Shown here: positions 45,247-54,563 of the stretch, one piece after another
How the letters are laid out: every line of letters starts with the position of its first letter
Numbering within the stretch: position 1 is the first letter of the stretch
Assembly: GCA_001464495.1 (NCBI GenBank)
Contig: LNDZ01000018.1
Location: 1-64,000, forward strand
Length of the DNA stretch: 64,000 bases
Direction: 5' to 3'
DNA from: Betaproteobacteria bacterium Ga0074130
GTDB lineage: Bacteria > Pseudomonadota > Gammaproteobacteria > Burkholderiales > Rhodocyclaceae
Made by a program: the position numbers and the translations under genes
The notes under the pieces: model-generated
Databases searched by the model: none
What the model saw: only the letters and a program-made list of their open reading frames with translations
Told to the model about the DNA's origin: nothing

Positions 45247-46083
45247 ATGCAGCAACCACCTGTCTCCTCCACCTCTGCTGACCAAGTGCTTGCGTCGATG
45301 ACGATTCCACCGCGTCCCGCCTTGCTGCTTGCTTTGCAACGCGAGATGCGCAAGGATGACCCTGACTTCGGCAAGATAGGTCAGTTGCTGCGGCGAGATC
45401 CGGGCATGGCGGGTAGTGTGCTGAAATCGGCTAATTCGGCCTATTACGGCATACAGCGAACTGTCGATACCGTCGAGGATGCCATTCTTCTGGTTGGTCT
45501 GAATCAATTTGGTGCACTGATGACCGGGTTAATCACGCGCCGTGCACTGGCGAGTGGCGTGATGATGATGGCGCGGTTTTGGGATGTGTCAGAGAAGCGC
45601 TCCGCCGGTATGGGGCATGTGGCTAAGCAGACGCGGACCATTGTCCCTGAACTTGCCTACAGCTTTGGCCTGTTCTGCGATATTGGTATTCCTTTGCTGA
45701 AGGCACACTTCCCGAGCTACCTGCAAACCCTTGAAGTCGCCAATCAAGGCACTGCGCGTTTTACCCGGGTTGAAGACGAGCGGCATGGCATTAATCACAC
45801 ACAGGCCGGCGCAAAGCTTGCGGAGACTTGGGGGATCGCTGACGAAGTTGTGCAAGCGATTCGCCTACACCACACCATTGAGGCTATGTATGACACGGCG
45901 CTGCCGCTTGCCATACGTCGCCTGATCGCAGCCAACCTGTTGGTCGAGCGGGCGATTCAGGAACACCGCAAAGACAACGGCTACAGCGAGTGGGAAGAAG
46001 GATGTGCACCTGCCATCGTGACGCTCGGCATTACACCTGGCGATGCCGAGCGGCTGTGCGAGGAACTTAAAGCGCTGTTCTAA
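45247..46083 (+). CDS. HDOD-domain signalling protein
   Basis: 278 aa from ATG 45247; an open frame extends 40 residues upstream but is Cys-rich and unlike the family. The HDOD domain (residues about 15-210: PPRPALLLALQREMRKDDPDFGKIGQLLRRDPGMAGSVLKSANSAYYG, and SFGLFCDIGIPLLKAHFP) is a degenerate HD phosphohydrolase used as a signalling scaffold. Divergence from an EAL gene suggests a c-di-GMP-related role, but no output domain is attached. Confidence 0.87.
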   Translation: MQQPPVSSTSADQVLASMTIPPRPALLLALQREMRKDDPDFGKIGQLLRRDPGMAGSVLKSANSAYYGIQRTVDTVEDAILLVGLNQFGALMTGLITRRALASGVMMMARFWDVSEKRSAGMGHVAKQTRTIVPELAYSFGLFCDIGIPLLKAHFPSYLQTLEVANQGTARFTRVEDERHGINHTQAGAKLAETWGIADEVVQAIRLHHTIEAMYDTALPLAIRRLIAANLLVERAIQEHRKDNGYSEWEEGCAPAIVTLGITPGDAERLCEELKALF

Positions 46084-46108
46084 GCGGCCGCAGATGGGTG
46101 TAACTGAC

Positions 46109-48838
46109 CTACGCCGCCTTGATGTTAGCGTTGGCTAGCCGTTTCAGCTCAGGCACGCAGGAGCCGCATGATGTGCCGCACTTCTTTTTCTCCTGTAAGG
46201 CGGGCAAATCCGCGCCAGCCGCAAACTCAGCCAAGATTTCATTCTCACTGACGTCGTAGCAATTGCAGACGATGCGGCCGCGCGACTTGCCGGCGACCGG
46301 TGGACGCGACAGTGGGGCGAGCAACCATTTGCGTGCTTCGGTTGTGGAGGCCCCCGTCGACATTAATTCCTGCAACCAGTCTGCCGCTGCCACTTCACCA
46401 GCGAGGCGCACGACGGTGAGGGTGTTGGCTTCAATCATCGCGCGCTTTTGAATGCCGCGGCCGGGATCGTCAAGGCGTAGCGCCATATTGGCTTGCAAGC
46501 CCAGATCGGCATCAAGATCGGCAAGGTCTTCAGCCGACATCGGCTCTTCCAGCCAAGCGCGCAGCACGATCACGGCATTGTCGCGTCCGGCAAGGCCTAG
46601 CGTGGCATGTGCAAAGCGCGACAGCCAGCCTTGCAGGCGTGGCAAACGCGACATGACATCAGCAGCATTGGCGCCCGGCGCTACGCGACACATGGCGACC
46701 AAGCGCCATTTCGGATCGAATTTTTCGACACGGATTGAGGTGTGCTTCAGCTCAGGCTGCTTAGAGGTGGGGTCGTAGGTTTGCGGCATGAGTACGTTGG
46801 CGCCGCCGTTATCCATGAAGTGCCGCCCCCAGTGCATGGCCATGAAAGCCAAGCCCGGACGTAAGCTCTCGCTGGCCCGCGCCTGCACGACAATGCTGCC
46901 GCGCTTGTTGGCTGCCTTGATGAGGTCGCCATCCTTGAGGTTACGGCGCGCCATGTCGCTGAGGTTAAGTTCGATCACGGCTTCTGGCTCGTGCGCATAC
47001 AAGCGCGCGACGCTGCCAGTGCGGCTCATGCCGTGCCATTGATCGCGCAGGCGGCCGGTGGTCAAGCGCAGCGGGAAACGGGCATCGGTGGTGTCGACGG
47101 TGCCGAGATGCTTGGTTGGCAGAAAGCGTGCGCGGCCATCCGGGGTGGTGTAGATGCCATCGGTGTAGAGACGTTTTGCGCCCACCGTTTCACCTTCGCG
47201 CAAGGGCCACTGCTTGGGGCCGTCGTTTTCGAGCATCGCGTAGCTGATGCCGGTGATGTCGAGATCGCGGCCGCGTGTGGATTCACGGTGTTCGTTGAAC
47301 ACGGCTTCTGGGGTGGTGTAGGGGAACAGCTGTTGCGCCAGCTCGGTCTTGCCAAGTGCTTTACCTAATTTGAGCGCAAAGTCGGTCACGATCTGCCAGT
47401 CAGGGCGAGTTTCGCCGGGGGCAGGGACGGCTTGGCGAACGCGCGTGATGCAGCGTTCAGAGTTAGTGACGGTGCCTTCCTTTTCGCCCCAGCTGCTGGC
47501 GGGCAGCACCAGATCGCCGAGGTCAGTGGTATCCGTGTTGTTGTAGGCCTCTTGTACGACCACAAATTCGCATTGCTCAAAGGCATCGAGCACCTTATTG
47601 AGCTCGGGCATGGATTGGGCCGGGTTTGTACAGGCAATCCACAGTGCCTTGATCTTGCCTTCGCCGACCGCCTTGAACATTTCAATGGCCGATAGCCCTG
47701 GGGTAGCGGGCACATCAGGGATGCCCCACAGCTTGGCGACTTCAGCGCGGTGCTCGGGATTGGCGAGATCACGGTGGGCTGAGAGTAGGGTGGCCATGCC
47801 ACCCACTTCGCGGCCGCCCATGGCATTGGGCTGACCCGTCAGCGAGAAGGGGCCGCAACCGGGCTTGCCGATCTTGCCCGTGGCAAGGTGCAGGTGGATC
47901 AAGGCAGCGTTATTGTGCGTGCCGTGCGCGGACTGGTTCAGCCCTTGGCACCACAGCGACACCGCAGTCTTGCCCTTGGCGGCGAACAGGCGTGCGGCGG
48001 CGATGATGTCATGTGCCGGCACACCACACACGGTGGTCATGGCCTCGGGCGAGTATTCGCGCACCAGTTGTTTGAGCTCCGCAAACCCCGTGGTGTGATC
48101 GCGGATGTAGTCCTCATCGATCAGGTCTTCCCACAGCATCACGTGGAGCATGGCGTTATAGAGCGCAATGTCGCTGCCGGGCATGATGGGCAGGTATAGG
48201 TCAGCGAACTCGGCCGTATCGGTGCGGCGCGGATCGGCGACGATGATCTTCATGTCCGGGTTCGCCTTCTTAGCATCTTCAATGCGGCGGAACACGATGG
48301 GGTGGGCGTAGGCGGTATTTGAGCCAGTGATGAAGAGGCAGTCGGTTGCCAAGTCTTCATAACAGGTGGGCGGTGCATCGGCACCGAGCGTGGCTTTGTA
48401 GCCGGCCACGGCGGAAGACATGCACAGGCGCGAATTGGTATCGACGTTATTGGTGCCGATCAGCCCCTTAGCCAATTTGTTGAAGACGTAGTAGTCCTCG
48501 GTCAGCAATTGGCCGCTGATGTAGAAGCCGATGCTGTCGGGGCCGTGTTCCTTGATGACCTGAGCAAATTTGTCGGCGGCGTGGTCCAGCGCCTTATCCC
48601 AGCTGACACGCTGACGTGGTGCGGCGCGCTCGCTGCGCAGCTCCGGATAGAGCGCGCGCAGGGGTAGGGTTTCAGGGGTAGAGGTGAGATGCAGCGTCGA
48701 GCCCTTGGTGCACAGTCGGCCGAAGTTGGCGGGATGGTCAGGGTCGCCGCGCACGCCGGTGATCTGGCCAGCCTCATGTTCGATGATGACGCCGCAGCCA
48801 ACGCCGCAATAACAACAGGTGGATTTTGTTTCAGCCAT
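46109..48838 (-). CDS. nasA: Assimilatory nitrate reductase, catalytic subunit
   Basis: 909-aa molybdopterin oxidoreductase reducing nitrate to nitrite in the cytosol. The N-terminal [4Fe-4S] site is CCYCGVGCG (C8-C15) with CTKG near residue 43. Mo-bisPGD motifs follow (LCMSSAVAGYK, ADPRRTDTAEFADLYLPIMPGSD). The C-terminus carries a BFD-like [2Fe-2S] domain (VCNCYDVSENE...CGTSCGSCVPEL), typical of NasA enzymes that accept electrons without a separate small subunit. There is no Tat signal. The start is ATG 48838; a TTG 12 bp upstream is less likely. It has its own sigma-54 promoter, 32 kb from nirBD. Confidence 0.95.
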   Translation of the reverse strand: MAETKSTCCYCGVGCGVIIEHEAGQITGVRGDPDHPANFGRLCTKGSTLHLTSTPETLPLRALYPELRSERAAPRQRVSWDKALDHAADKFAQVIKEHGPDSIGFYISGQLLTEDYYVFNKLAKGLIGTNNVDTNSRLCMSSAVAGYKATLGADAPPTCYEDLATDCLFITGSNTAYAHPIVFRRIEDAKKANPDMKIIVADPRRTDTAEFADLYLPIMPGSDIALYNAMLHVMLWEDLIDEDYIRDHTTGFAELKQLVREYSPEAMTTVCGVPAHDIIAAARLFAAKGKTAVSLWCQGLNQSAHGTHNNAALIHLHLATGKIGKPGCGPFSLTGQPNAMGGREVGGMATLLSAHRDLANPEHRAEVAKLWGIPDVPATPGLSAIEMFKAVGEGKIKALWIACTNPAQSMPELNKVLDAFEQCEFVVVQEAYNNTDTTDLGDLVLPASSWGEKEGTVTNSERCITRVRQAVPAPGETRPDWQIVTDFALKLGKALGKTELAQQLFPYTTPEAVFNEHRESTRGRDLDITGISYAMLENDGPKQWPLREGETVGAKRLYTDGIYTTPDGRARFLPTKHLGTVDTTDARFPLRLTTGRLRDQWHGMSRTGSVARLYAHEPEAVIELNLSDMARRNLKDGDLIKAANKRGSIVVQARASESLRPGLAFMAMHWGRHFMDNGGANVLMPQTYDPTSKQPELKHTSIRVEKFDPKWRLVAMCRVAPGANAADVMSRLPRLQGWLSRFAHATLGLAGRDNAVIVLRAWLEEPMSAEDLADLDADLGLQANMALRLDDPGRGIQKRAMIEANTLTVVRLAGEVAAADWLQELMSTGASTTEARKWLLAPLSRPPVAGKSRGRIVCNCYDVSENEILAEFAAGADLPALQEKKKCGTSCGSCVPELKRLANANIKAA

Positions 48839-48869
48839 GATGCCAGCCAAGGGGAGATAGGAAATTCAT

Positions 48870-48885
48870 TGCAAACACTGTGCCA
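48870..48885 (-). promoter_or_regulatory. Sigma-54 promoter of nasA
   Basis: On the minus strand TGGCAC (plus 48880-48885), a 5-bp spacer and TTGCA (plus 48870-48874) match the -24/-12 consensus without mismatch. The predicted start near 48858 leaves only about 20 nt of leader, so there is no room for an ANTAR attenuator here. Confidence 0.82.
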
Positions 48886-48947
48886 TGGCGGAAAATAAAA
48901 CATGCATTGAAATTGCAAGCTTTTGTCGTTCATCGCGGACGGTGCAT

Positions 48948-48964
48948 TGCACGAGAAGGGTGCG
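48948..48964. promoter_or_regulatory. Candidate NtrC site upstream of nasA
   Basis: TGCACG (48948-48953), a 5-bp spacer and GGTGCG (48959-48964) match TGCACC-N5-GGTGCA at 10 of 12 positions and contain the GCAC-N7-GTGC core. It lies about 90-105 bp upstream of the predicted start site. Confidence 0.55.
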
Positions 48965-48984
48965 CGCCCCGAGTTTGTGCCTTG

Positions 48985-49009
48985 CTTTGGTGCAAACCTT
49001 GCACCAAAG
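48985..49009. promoter_or_regulatory. Long inverted repeat in the nasA-DUF4202 gap
   Basis: Perfect 10-bp arms CTTTGGTGCA (48985-48994) and TGCACCAAAG (49000-49009) with a 5-bp spacer. The half-sites resemble NtrC half-sites but in the opposite order, so another dimeric regulator or a hairpin is also possible. Confidence 0.6.
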
Positions 49010-49120
49010 CGGGTTGAGGTTGGGCTGGGCTGACCACCGGCCATGTTTCGATGGGCGCTATATAATCAGTTAGTTTTTATCTAACCTTCTTGGCCCGAGG
49101 GCCACGGGCCTGCATTTGCC

Positions 49121-49732
49121 ATGAGTGTGCATTCCGACAGTTCGCGTTTTCAGACAGCGATTGGCCTCTTCGATGCGGCCAATGCCGCCGATCCCAATCT
49201 TGAAGAGAGTGGTGGCCAGCAGCGCCCCAAGGAGCTGCTGTATGCGGAACGCATGAGTGAGATGCTGCAACGCTTTGCCCCGGACGCCAGCGAAGCTGTG
49301 CAATTGGCCGTACGTGCTCAGCACATCAAGCGCTGGACGGTGCCGCGCAATACCTATCCGATGACCCCGATTGGCTACAAACAGTGGCGTACCGGGCTGT
49401 ACACTTTCCACGCGGCTACTGCTGGCGCGTTGATGCGCGAGGCCGGCTATGACGAGGCCACCATTACTGAGGTGGAGCGCATCGTTTCCAAAAAGGGGAT
49501 CAAGGTCAATCCGCAAACCCAGTTGATGGAAGATGTAGTGGCCTTGGTGTTCATCGAGCATTACCTCACGACGTTCGCCGCTCAGCACCCTGACTACGAC
49601 GAAGCCAAGTGGTGCGACATCATCAAAAAAACATGGCAGAAGATGTCGGCACAGGGGCGCGAGTTTGCCCTCAGTGGCGGCATTACCCTGCCAGAGGCGC
49701 TGACCCCGCTGATTGTCAAAGCGATCAGCTGA
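49121..49732 (+). CDS. DUF4202 protein beside nitrate reductase
   Basis: 203 aa of the DUF4202 family, helical, with conserved-looking stretches SRFQTAIGLFDAANAADPN, AQHIKRWTVPRNTYPMTPIGYKQWR and VFIEHYLTTFAAQHPDYDEAKW. Function unknown. DUF4202 genes recur next to nitrate and nitrite assimilation genes, which fits its position divergent from nasA. No signal peptide or membrane helix. Confidence 0.88.
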   Translation: MSVHSDSSRFQTAIGLFDAANAADPNLEESGGQQRPKELLYAERMSEMLQRFAPDASEAVQLAVRAQHIKRWTVPRNTYPMTPIGYKQWRTGLYTFHAATAGALMREAGYDEATITEVERIVSKKGIKVNPQTQLMEDVVALVFIEHYLTTFAAQHPDYDEAKWCDIIKKTWQKMSAQGREFALSGGITLPEALTPLIVKAIS

Positions 49733-49759
49733 AACATTCTTGAGTCTGGAACAACATCC

Positions 49760-50653
49760 ATGAATATCGGTTTTATCGGTCTTGGGCTGATGGGAGCGCC
49801 GATGGCGAGCAATCTCGCCAAGGCAGGCCACACGCTGCATGTCTGGTCGCGTCGTCCGCAGGCGCTGGCTGATTACGCCAAGCGGCCCAGTTATCAGATC
49901 CATCCTTCAGCTGCCGCAGTGGCTGCTGCGAGCGAGGTGGTGTTCGTGATGGTCGCCGATTCGCCTGATGTGCATCAGGTCATTCTCGGCGAAGGCGGTG
50001 TGGCGGAAGGTGGCAAGCCCGGCTTGACGGTCGTTGATATGAGCACCATCGCCCCGGAGACGGCGCGCGAGGTGGCTGCGGCTCTGTTCGAGCGGGGTAT
50101 CGATTTTCTCGACGCACCGGTCTCCGGTGGTGAGGTTGGTGCCATTAACGCCAGCCTGACCATCATGGTGGGAGGCGAAGAGGTTGTATATGAACGAATC
50201 AAGCCGCTGTTTGATCTGCTCGGCAAGTCCGTGACCCTGATTGGCGCCAGCGGTGCAGGACAAGTGGCGAAAGCCTGCAACCAAATCATTACCGGCGTTG
50301 GCGTGTGTGCCGTGGCCGAGGCTATCAATTTTGCACACAAGACTGGCGTGGATGCGGAGCGCATGCGCGAAGTCTTGATGGGCGGTTTCGCTGCCAGCCG
50401 CATTCTCGATATGCATGGTCAGCGCATGCTGGAACGTAACTTCGTCCCCGGCTTCAAGGCGTGGATGCACCAGAAGGATTTGGGTATCGTCATGGACGCC
50501 GCCCACGCGCAATACCTCACCCTGCCTACCGCGGCGGCCGCGCTGCAGTTGTATAACGCGATGGTCGGTAGCGATCTAGGCGATGAGGACACCACCGCGA
50601 TGCTGAAGCTGTTTGAGCAGATGAGCACGGCTGCTGAAGGAGCATCAGCATGA
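49760..50653 (+). CDS. Beta-hydroxyacid dehydrogenase (tartronate-semialdehyde/3-hydroxyisobutyrate type), copy 1
   Basis: 297 aa. N-terminal Rossmann fold with GFIGLGLMGAPMASNLAKAGH, the substrate-binding loop DAPVSGGEVGA, and the catalytic Lys in GQVAKACNQI. The family reduces tartronate semialdehyde or related beta-hydroxyacids with NAD(P)H. The best fit is GarR/GlxR-like, but the substrate is uncertain. It overlaps the next gene by 4 bp (ATGA). Confidence 0.9.
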   Translation: MNIGFIGLGLMGAPMASNLAKAGHTLHVWSRRPQALADYAKRPSYQIHPSAAAVAAASEVVFVMVADSPDVHQVILGEGGVAEGGKPGLTVVDMSTIAPETAREVAAALFERGIDFLDAPVSGGEVGAINASLTIMVGGEEVVYERIKPLFDLLGKSVTLIGASGAGQVAKACNQIITGVGVCAVAEAINFAHKTGVDAERMREVLMGGFAASRILDMHGQRMLERNFVPGFKAWMHQKDLGIVMDAAHAQYLTLPTAAAALQLYNAMVGSDLGDEDTTAMLKLFEQMSTAAEGASA

Positions 50654-51519
50654 AGCTCGGGTTCATTGGTCTGGGCGTCATGGGCAACCCGATGGCGCAG
50701 CATCTGCTCAAGGGCGGGCATGAGGTGTCGGTTTGGGCACGGCGCGAAGCCAGCGCAGCAGATGTGGTTGCTGCCGGTGCGACCTTCCGTAGCTCGCCAG
50801 CTGAACTGGCGCGTCACTGCGAAGTGGTCTTCACCATGATTACCGCTAGCAGCGATGTGGAGCAGGTGACGTTGGGTGAGAATGGATTGATCCACGGCTT
50901 TGCACGCGACAGCGTGCTGGTGGACATGAGTACGATTGCACCGACAGTCGCCCGCCGTATTGCCGGCAATCTGGCGATTCGTGGCATCGATTTTCTCGAC
51001 GCGCCGGTGTCAGGCGGTGGCATGGGCGCACAGAATGCCACGCTTGCGATCATGGCCGGTGGCAAGGCGGATGTGTTTGATCGCATCAAGCCGCTATTTG
51101 CACTGATGGGCAAGACCATTCTGCATGTCGGCCCCACTGGCGCAGGGCAGATCACCAAAGCCTGTAATCAGATGGTGATGGTGGCTGCGATACAAGCGGT
51201 TGCAGAGGCCGCACACTTGGCAGCAGCGAATAACGTGGACTTCACCAAGGTCATGGGTGCGATGCAGAGCGGCTCAGCGGGTTCGCGCGTACTCGATTTC
51301 TTTGGGGACAAGATGGCCCGCCGCGACTTTGCAGCCGGCATCGAGGCCCGCTTGCATCATAAGGACTATGCGCTGATCATGGCGGAGGCTGCCCGTGCGG
51401 GAGCGCCGCTGCCGATCTCCGCGCAAGTGTGGCAGCAACTGAATGGTTTGATGGCGCTGGGCTGGGGTAAGGAAGATACCTCTAGCCTGTTGCGTGTGCT
51501 GGAGCGATACACGACATAA
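50650..51519 (+). CDS. Beta-hydroxyacid dehydrogenase, copy 2 (tandem paralog)
   Basis: 289 aa, clearly homologous to the preceding gene along its length: GFIGLGVMGNPMAQHLLKGGH, DFLDAPVSGGGMGAQNATLAIM, and GQITKACNQMV with the catalytic Lys. Overlap by ATGA implies co-translation. The two have diverged at many positions, so they probably differ in substrate or partner rather than being a recent duplication. Confidence 0.9.
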   Translation: MKLGFIGLGVMGNPMAQHLLKGGHEVSVWARREASAADVVAAGATFRSSPAELARHCEVVFTMITASSDVEQVTLGENGLIHGFARDSVLVDMSTIAPTVARRIAGNLAIRGIDFLDAPVSGGGMGAQNATLAIMAGGKADVFDRIKPLFALMGKTILHVGPTGAGQITKACNQMVMVAAIQAVAEAAHLAAANNVDFTKVMGAMQSGSAGSRVLDFFGDKMARRDFAAGIEARLHHKDYALIMAEAARAGAPLPISAQVWQQLNGLMALGWGKEDTSSLLRVLERYTT

Positions 51520-51550
51520 CAGCGGTACTGCCGCTTGGGGGGGATGTTGC

Positions 51551-54193
51551 GTGGCAGATTCACCCGTAAGACAGAGCGTTGCCTACAGCCGGCCGCAGAG
51601 CGGGCGGCGGCGTTCTGCATCCACGAGCTTGCTGGAGCTGCAGGCTATTCTCGACAATGCCACGGTTGGGATTCTGTTCACGCGGAATCGCAAGCTTGAG
51701 CGTTGCAACGCTTTGTGTGCGGAAATGTTCCGCTACTCGCTGGAAGAGTTCATCGGTCTGCCGGGGCGCGCGATTTATCCGTCCGTCGAGGTCTATGAAG
51801 CACTCGCGGCTGAAGTGGGGCCTGTCTTGGCACGCGGCGAGTCTTATCGTGGCGAGCTCGAAATGCGCCGGCGTGATGGTTCCTTGTTCTGGTGCAAGAT
51901 TTCCGCCAAGGCCGTCGATCCGCAGCAGCCGCACGAAGGCACCATTTGGATCATGGAGGACATCAGCGACGATCGCATGGTGCAGAATGCCCTGCGTCAG
52001 TCGACCGCCGAGCTGATCAGCATTTTCGAGAGTGCACTGATTGGTATTGCGGTTGTCCGCTATGGCCATGTATTCCGCTGCAACGGCCGTTTTGAAGAAT
52101 TGTTGGGCCATGAAATCAATGGCCTGTTTGGCGCCTCGGTGCGGACACTCTTCCCCAGCGACGAAGATTTTGCCGATGCACGATTGGTCTTCCGTACCGC
52201 CTTGCACACGGGCAGCACCTACCGTCAGGAGCGCCAGTTGCGCCGGCAGAATGGGCAGTCATTTTGGGCGCGTATCAGTGGTCGCGCTTTTGATCCCCTT
52301 GCCGTCGAGGCAGGCTCGGTCTGGCTGATTGAAGATATTACGGAGCAGCGACTGGCTGCTACGCGCATTCAGCAAGCGCTCGATGAGCAGCATATGATTT
52401 TCGACAATGCTGCGGTCGGGATTATGTTCATCCGTAACCGCGTGTTGTTCCGTTGTAATCGGAAGCTGGCCGAGATCTCCGGCTATCCGATTGATAACCT
52501 GATAGGGCAGTCCACACGCATCTTTTATTTCAACGAGGATGAATACCTTGCCCATGTCCAACAGTTTGCGGATGTGATTCTGGGTGGTGGTGTTTTTGTG
52601 GGCGAGGTTCGAGTGCGTCATGCGGATGGGCATCCTGTCTGGGCACGCGTCACAGGGCGGCGGGCTGATAGAAATAATGCAGAGGATGCCGATATTGTCT
52701 GGATTGTCGAGGACATCACCGAGCGGCGTCAGGCGCAGGCCGCATTGGCACAGGCTCACGAATTGCTCGAACAGCGCGTGGTCGAACGCACTGCCGAGTT
52801 GGCTGAGGCAAATTCGTTGTTGCAGGAAGAGGTGTATGAGCGCATGCGCGTTGAACAACGCATCTGGCACGTCGCACATCATGACGCGCTGACGGGCTTG
52901 CCCAACCGTGCGCTCCTGCATGATCGACTCGATCAGGTGCTGACGCAAGCCGGGCGCAACGGCCACCGGGTGGCGGTGATGTTTGTTGACCTTGATCGTT
53001 TCAAGAGCATCAACGATACGCTGGGCCATGATGTGGGCGATGAGCTGCTCAAGTCGGTAGCTTCACGACTGCAACAGGTGGTGCGCGCCGCCGATACCGT
53101 TTCACGTTTGGGTGGCGATGAGTTTGTGATTGTCCTGCCGGATGTGGCATCGATTGAGGATGCCTCTACGGTGGCCGAAAAAATGGTCTCGGTCTTGTCG
53201 CCTGCAGTGACGATTCATGGACATGAGCTACGCGCAACGCCTTCCATCGGCATCAGCTTGTATCCGGATGACGGCACAGATGCTTATACGCTGATGAAGA
53301 ATGCCGATACAGCGATGTATCACGCCAAGTCAGAAGGGCGAAACAACTTTCAGTTCTTTGCGCCACGCATGAACGAACGTGCCACGCACTTTTTCAATCT
53401 CGAGCAACGCTTGCGCAGCGCGCTCGACGAACGACAGTTCATGCTGCATTACCAGCCAGTGATCGATCATCAGATGCGCACTGTCAGTGGCTTTGAAGCG
53501 CTGATACGTTGGCGAGATCCCGAGCTAGGTATGGTCTCGCCGGCTGAGTTCATACCCGTGGCTGAAGAGGCCGGGTTGATCATCCCACTGGGGGAATGGG
53601 TGCTAGGCGAAGCCATGCGCCAAAATCGCGAGTGGCAGCAGACCGGCTTGCCGTTCTTCCCACTGGCTGTGAATTTGTCACCTCGACAGTTCCGTCATCG
53701 GGGTCTGGTCGAGAGCGTGCGTGCCGCCTTGCGCGACAGCGGCCAGCCTGCGCATTTGCTTGAGCTCGAAATTACCGAGTCTGCGCTGATGCATGATGTC
53801 GAAGAAGCCAACGAGAAGTTACGTGAGTTGGTGGCGATGGGTGTTCGAATTGCCATCGACGACTTCGGTACCGGTTATTCCAGCCTTTCTCACCTGCGCC
53901 GCTTCCCTGTGCACAAGCTCAAAATCGATCAAAGCTTCGTGCGTGATTTGTGTTCAAGCAAGGATGATGAGTCCATCGTCGCTGCCATCCTTGGACTGGC
54001 GAATAGCTTAGGGCTGGAAACAGTGGCCGAAGGGGTGGAGACGGTTGAGCAGTTTGATCTACTGGTATGCCATCGCTGCACTCGTTTCCAAGGCTATTTA
54101 TTTTCTCCGGCGGTGCCCGGGAGTGCAGTCCCTGAGTTGATGCAGCGTGATTTCACGGCGCCGCCGGCAGCCACTGCGAGTCTCAGGGCATAA
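51551..54193 (+). CDS. Triple-PAS GGDEF-EAL protein
   Basis: 880 aa from the GTG at 51551 (after GGGGGGAT); an open frame extends 19 codons upstream into the previous gene. Three PAS domains in series begin QAILDNATVGILF, ISIFESALIGIAV and QHMIFDNAAVGIMF. A coiled linker leads to a GGDEF domain with RLGGDEF and an I-site (RAAD), then an EAL domain with GFEALIR, DDFGTGYSS, KLKIDQ and AEGVET. Both active sites look intact, so it may make or break c-di-GMP depending on signal. No membrane segment is present. Confidence 0.92.
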   Translation: MADSPVRQSVAYSRPQSGRRRSASTSLLELQAILDNATVGILFTRNRKLERCNALCAEMFRYSLEEFIGLPGRAIYPSVEVYEALAAEVGPVLARGESYRGELEMRRRDGSLFWCKISAKAVDPQQPHEGTIWIMEDISDDRMVQNALRQSTAELISIFESALIGIAVVRYGHVFRCNGRFEELLGHEINGLFGASVRTLFPSDEDFADARLVFRTALHTGSTYRQERQLRRQNGQSFWARISGRAFDPLAVEAGSVWLIEDITEQRLAATRIQQALDEQHMIFDNAAVGIMFIRNRVLFRCNRKLAEISGYPIDNLIGQSTRIFYFNEDEYLAHVQQFADVILGGGVFVGEVRVRHADGHPVWARVTGRRADRNNAEDADIVWIVEDITERRQAQAALAQAHELLEQRVVERTAELAEANSLLQEEVYERMRVEQRIWHVAHHDALTGLPNRALLHDRLDQVLTQAGRNGHRVAVMFVDLDRFKSINDTLGHDVGDELLKSVASRLQQVVRAADTVSRLGGDEFVIVLPDVASIEDASTVAEKMVSVLSPAVTIHGHELRATPSIGISLYPDDGTDAYTLMKNADTAMYHAKSEGRNNFQFFAPRMNERATHFFNLEQRLRSALDERQFMLHYQPVIDHQMRTVSGFEALIRWRDPELGMVSPAEFIPVAEEAGLIIPLGEWVLGEAMRQNREWQQTGLPFFPLAVNLSPRQFRHRGLVESVRAALRDSGQPAHLLELEITESALMHDVEEANEKLRELVAMGVRIAIDDFGTGYSSLSHLRRFPVHKLKIDQSFVRDLCSSKDDESIVAAILGLANSLGLETVAEGVETVEQFDLLVCHRCTRFQGYLFSPAVPGSAVPELMQRDFTAPPAATASLRA

Positions 54194-54218
54194 TGCGCCC
54201 TTTTGGAGGAGTACATAA

Positions 54219-54563
54219 ATGGCTGAAATTACAACGGCAAGTGGGCTGATCATTGATGATTTAGTTGTGGGCGAGGGTGCCGAGGCGCAAGCCGGTCAGA
54301 TGGTGTCTGTGCATTACACCGGCTGGCTGACCGACGGTAAGAAGTTTGACTCGAGCAAGGATCGCAACGACCCCTTCGAGTTCTCGCTCGGCGCTGGCAT
54401 GGTCATCCGCGGTTGGGATGAGGGCGTGCAAGGCATGAAGATCGGCGGTAAGCGCAAGCTGACCATCCCCGCCAATCTCGGTTACGGCGCACGTGGTGCT
54501 GGTGGTGTGATTCCGCCGAATGCCACCTTGGTGTTTGAAGTCGAACTGCTGGGTGTGGAATGA
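54219..54563 (+). CDS. FKBP-type peptidyl-prolyl isomerase
   Basis: 114 aa, single FKBP domain without signal peptide, so cytosolic. It has [43 protein letters not shown] and [23 protein letters not shown], all typical of the fold and catalytic pocket. The ATG follows TGGAGGAG. It overlaps the next gene by 4 bp (ATGA). Confidence 0.95.
   Translation: MAEITTASGLIIDDLVVGEGAEAQAGQMVSVHYTGWLTDGKKFDSSKDRNDPFEFSLGAGMVIRGWDEGVQGMKIGGKRKLTIPANLGYGARGAGGVIPPNATLVFEVELLGVE

Noticed and set aside
48985-49009. Inverted repeat read as an NtrC binding site
   Set aside because: Half-sites are in the opposite order to TGCACC-N5-GGTGCA, so it is listed only as an unexplained repeat; the better NtrC match is 48948-48964.
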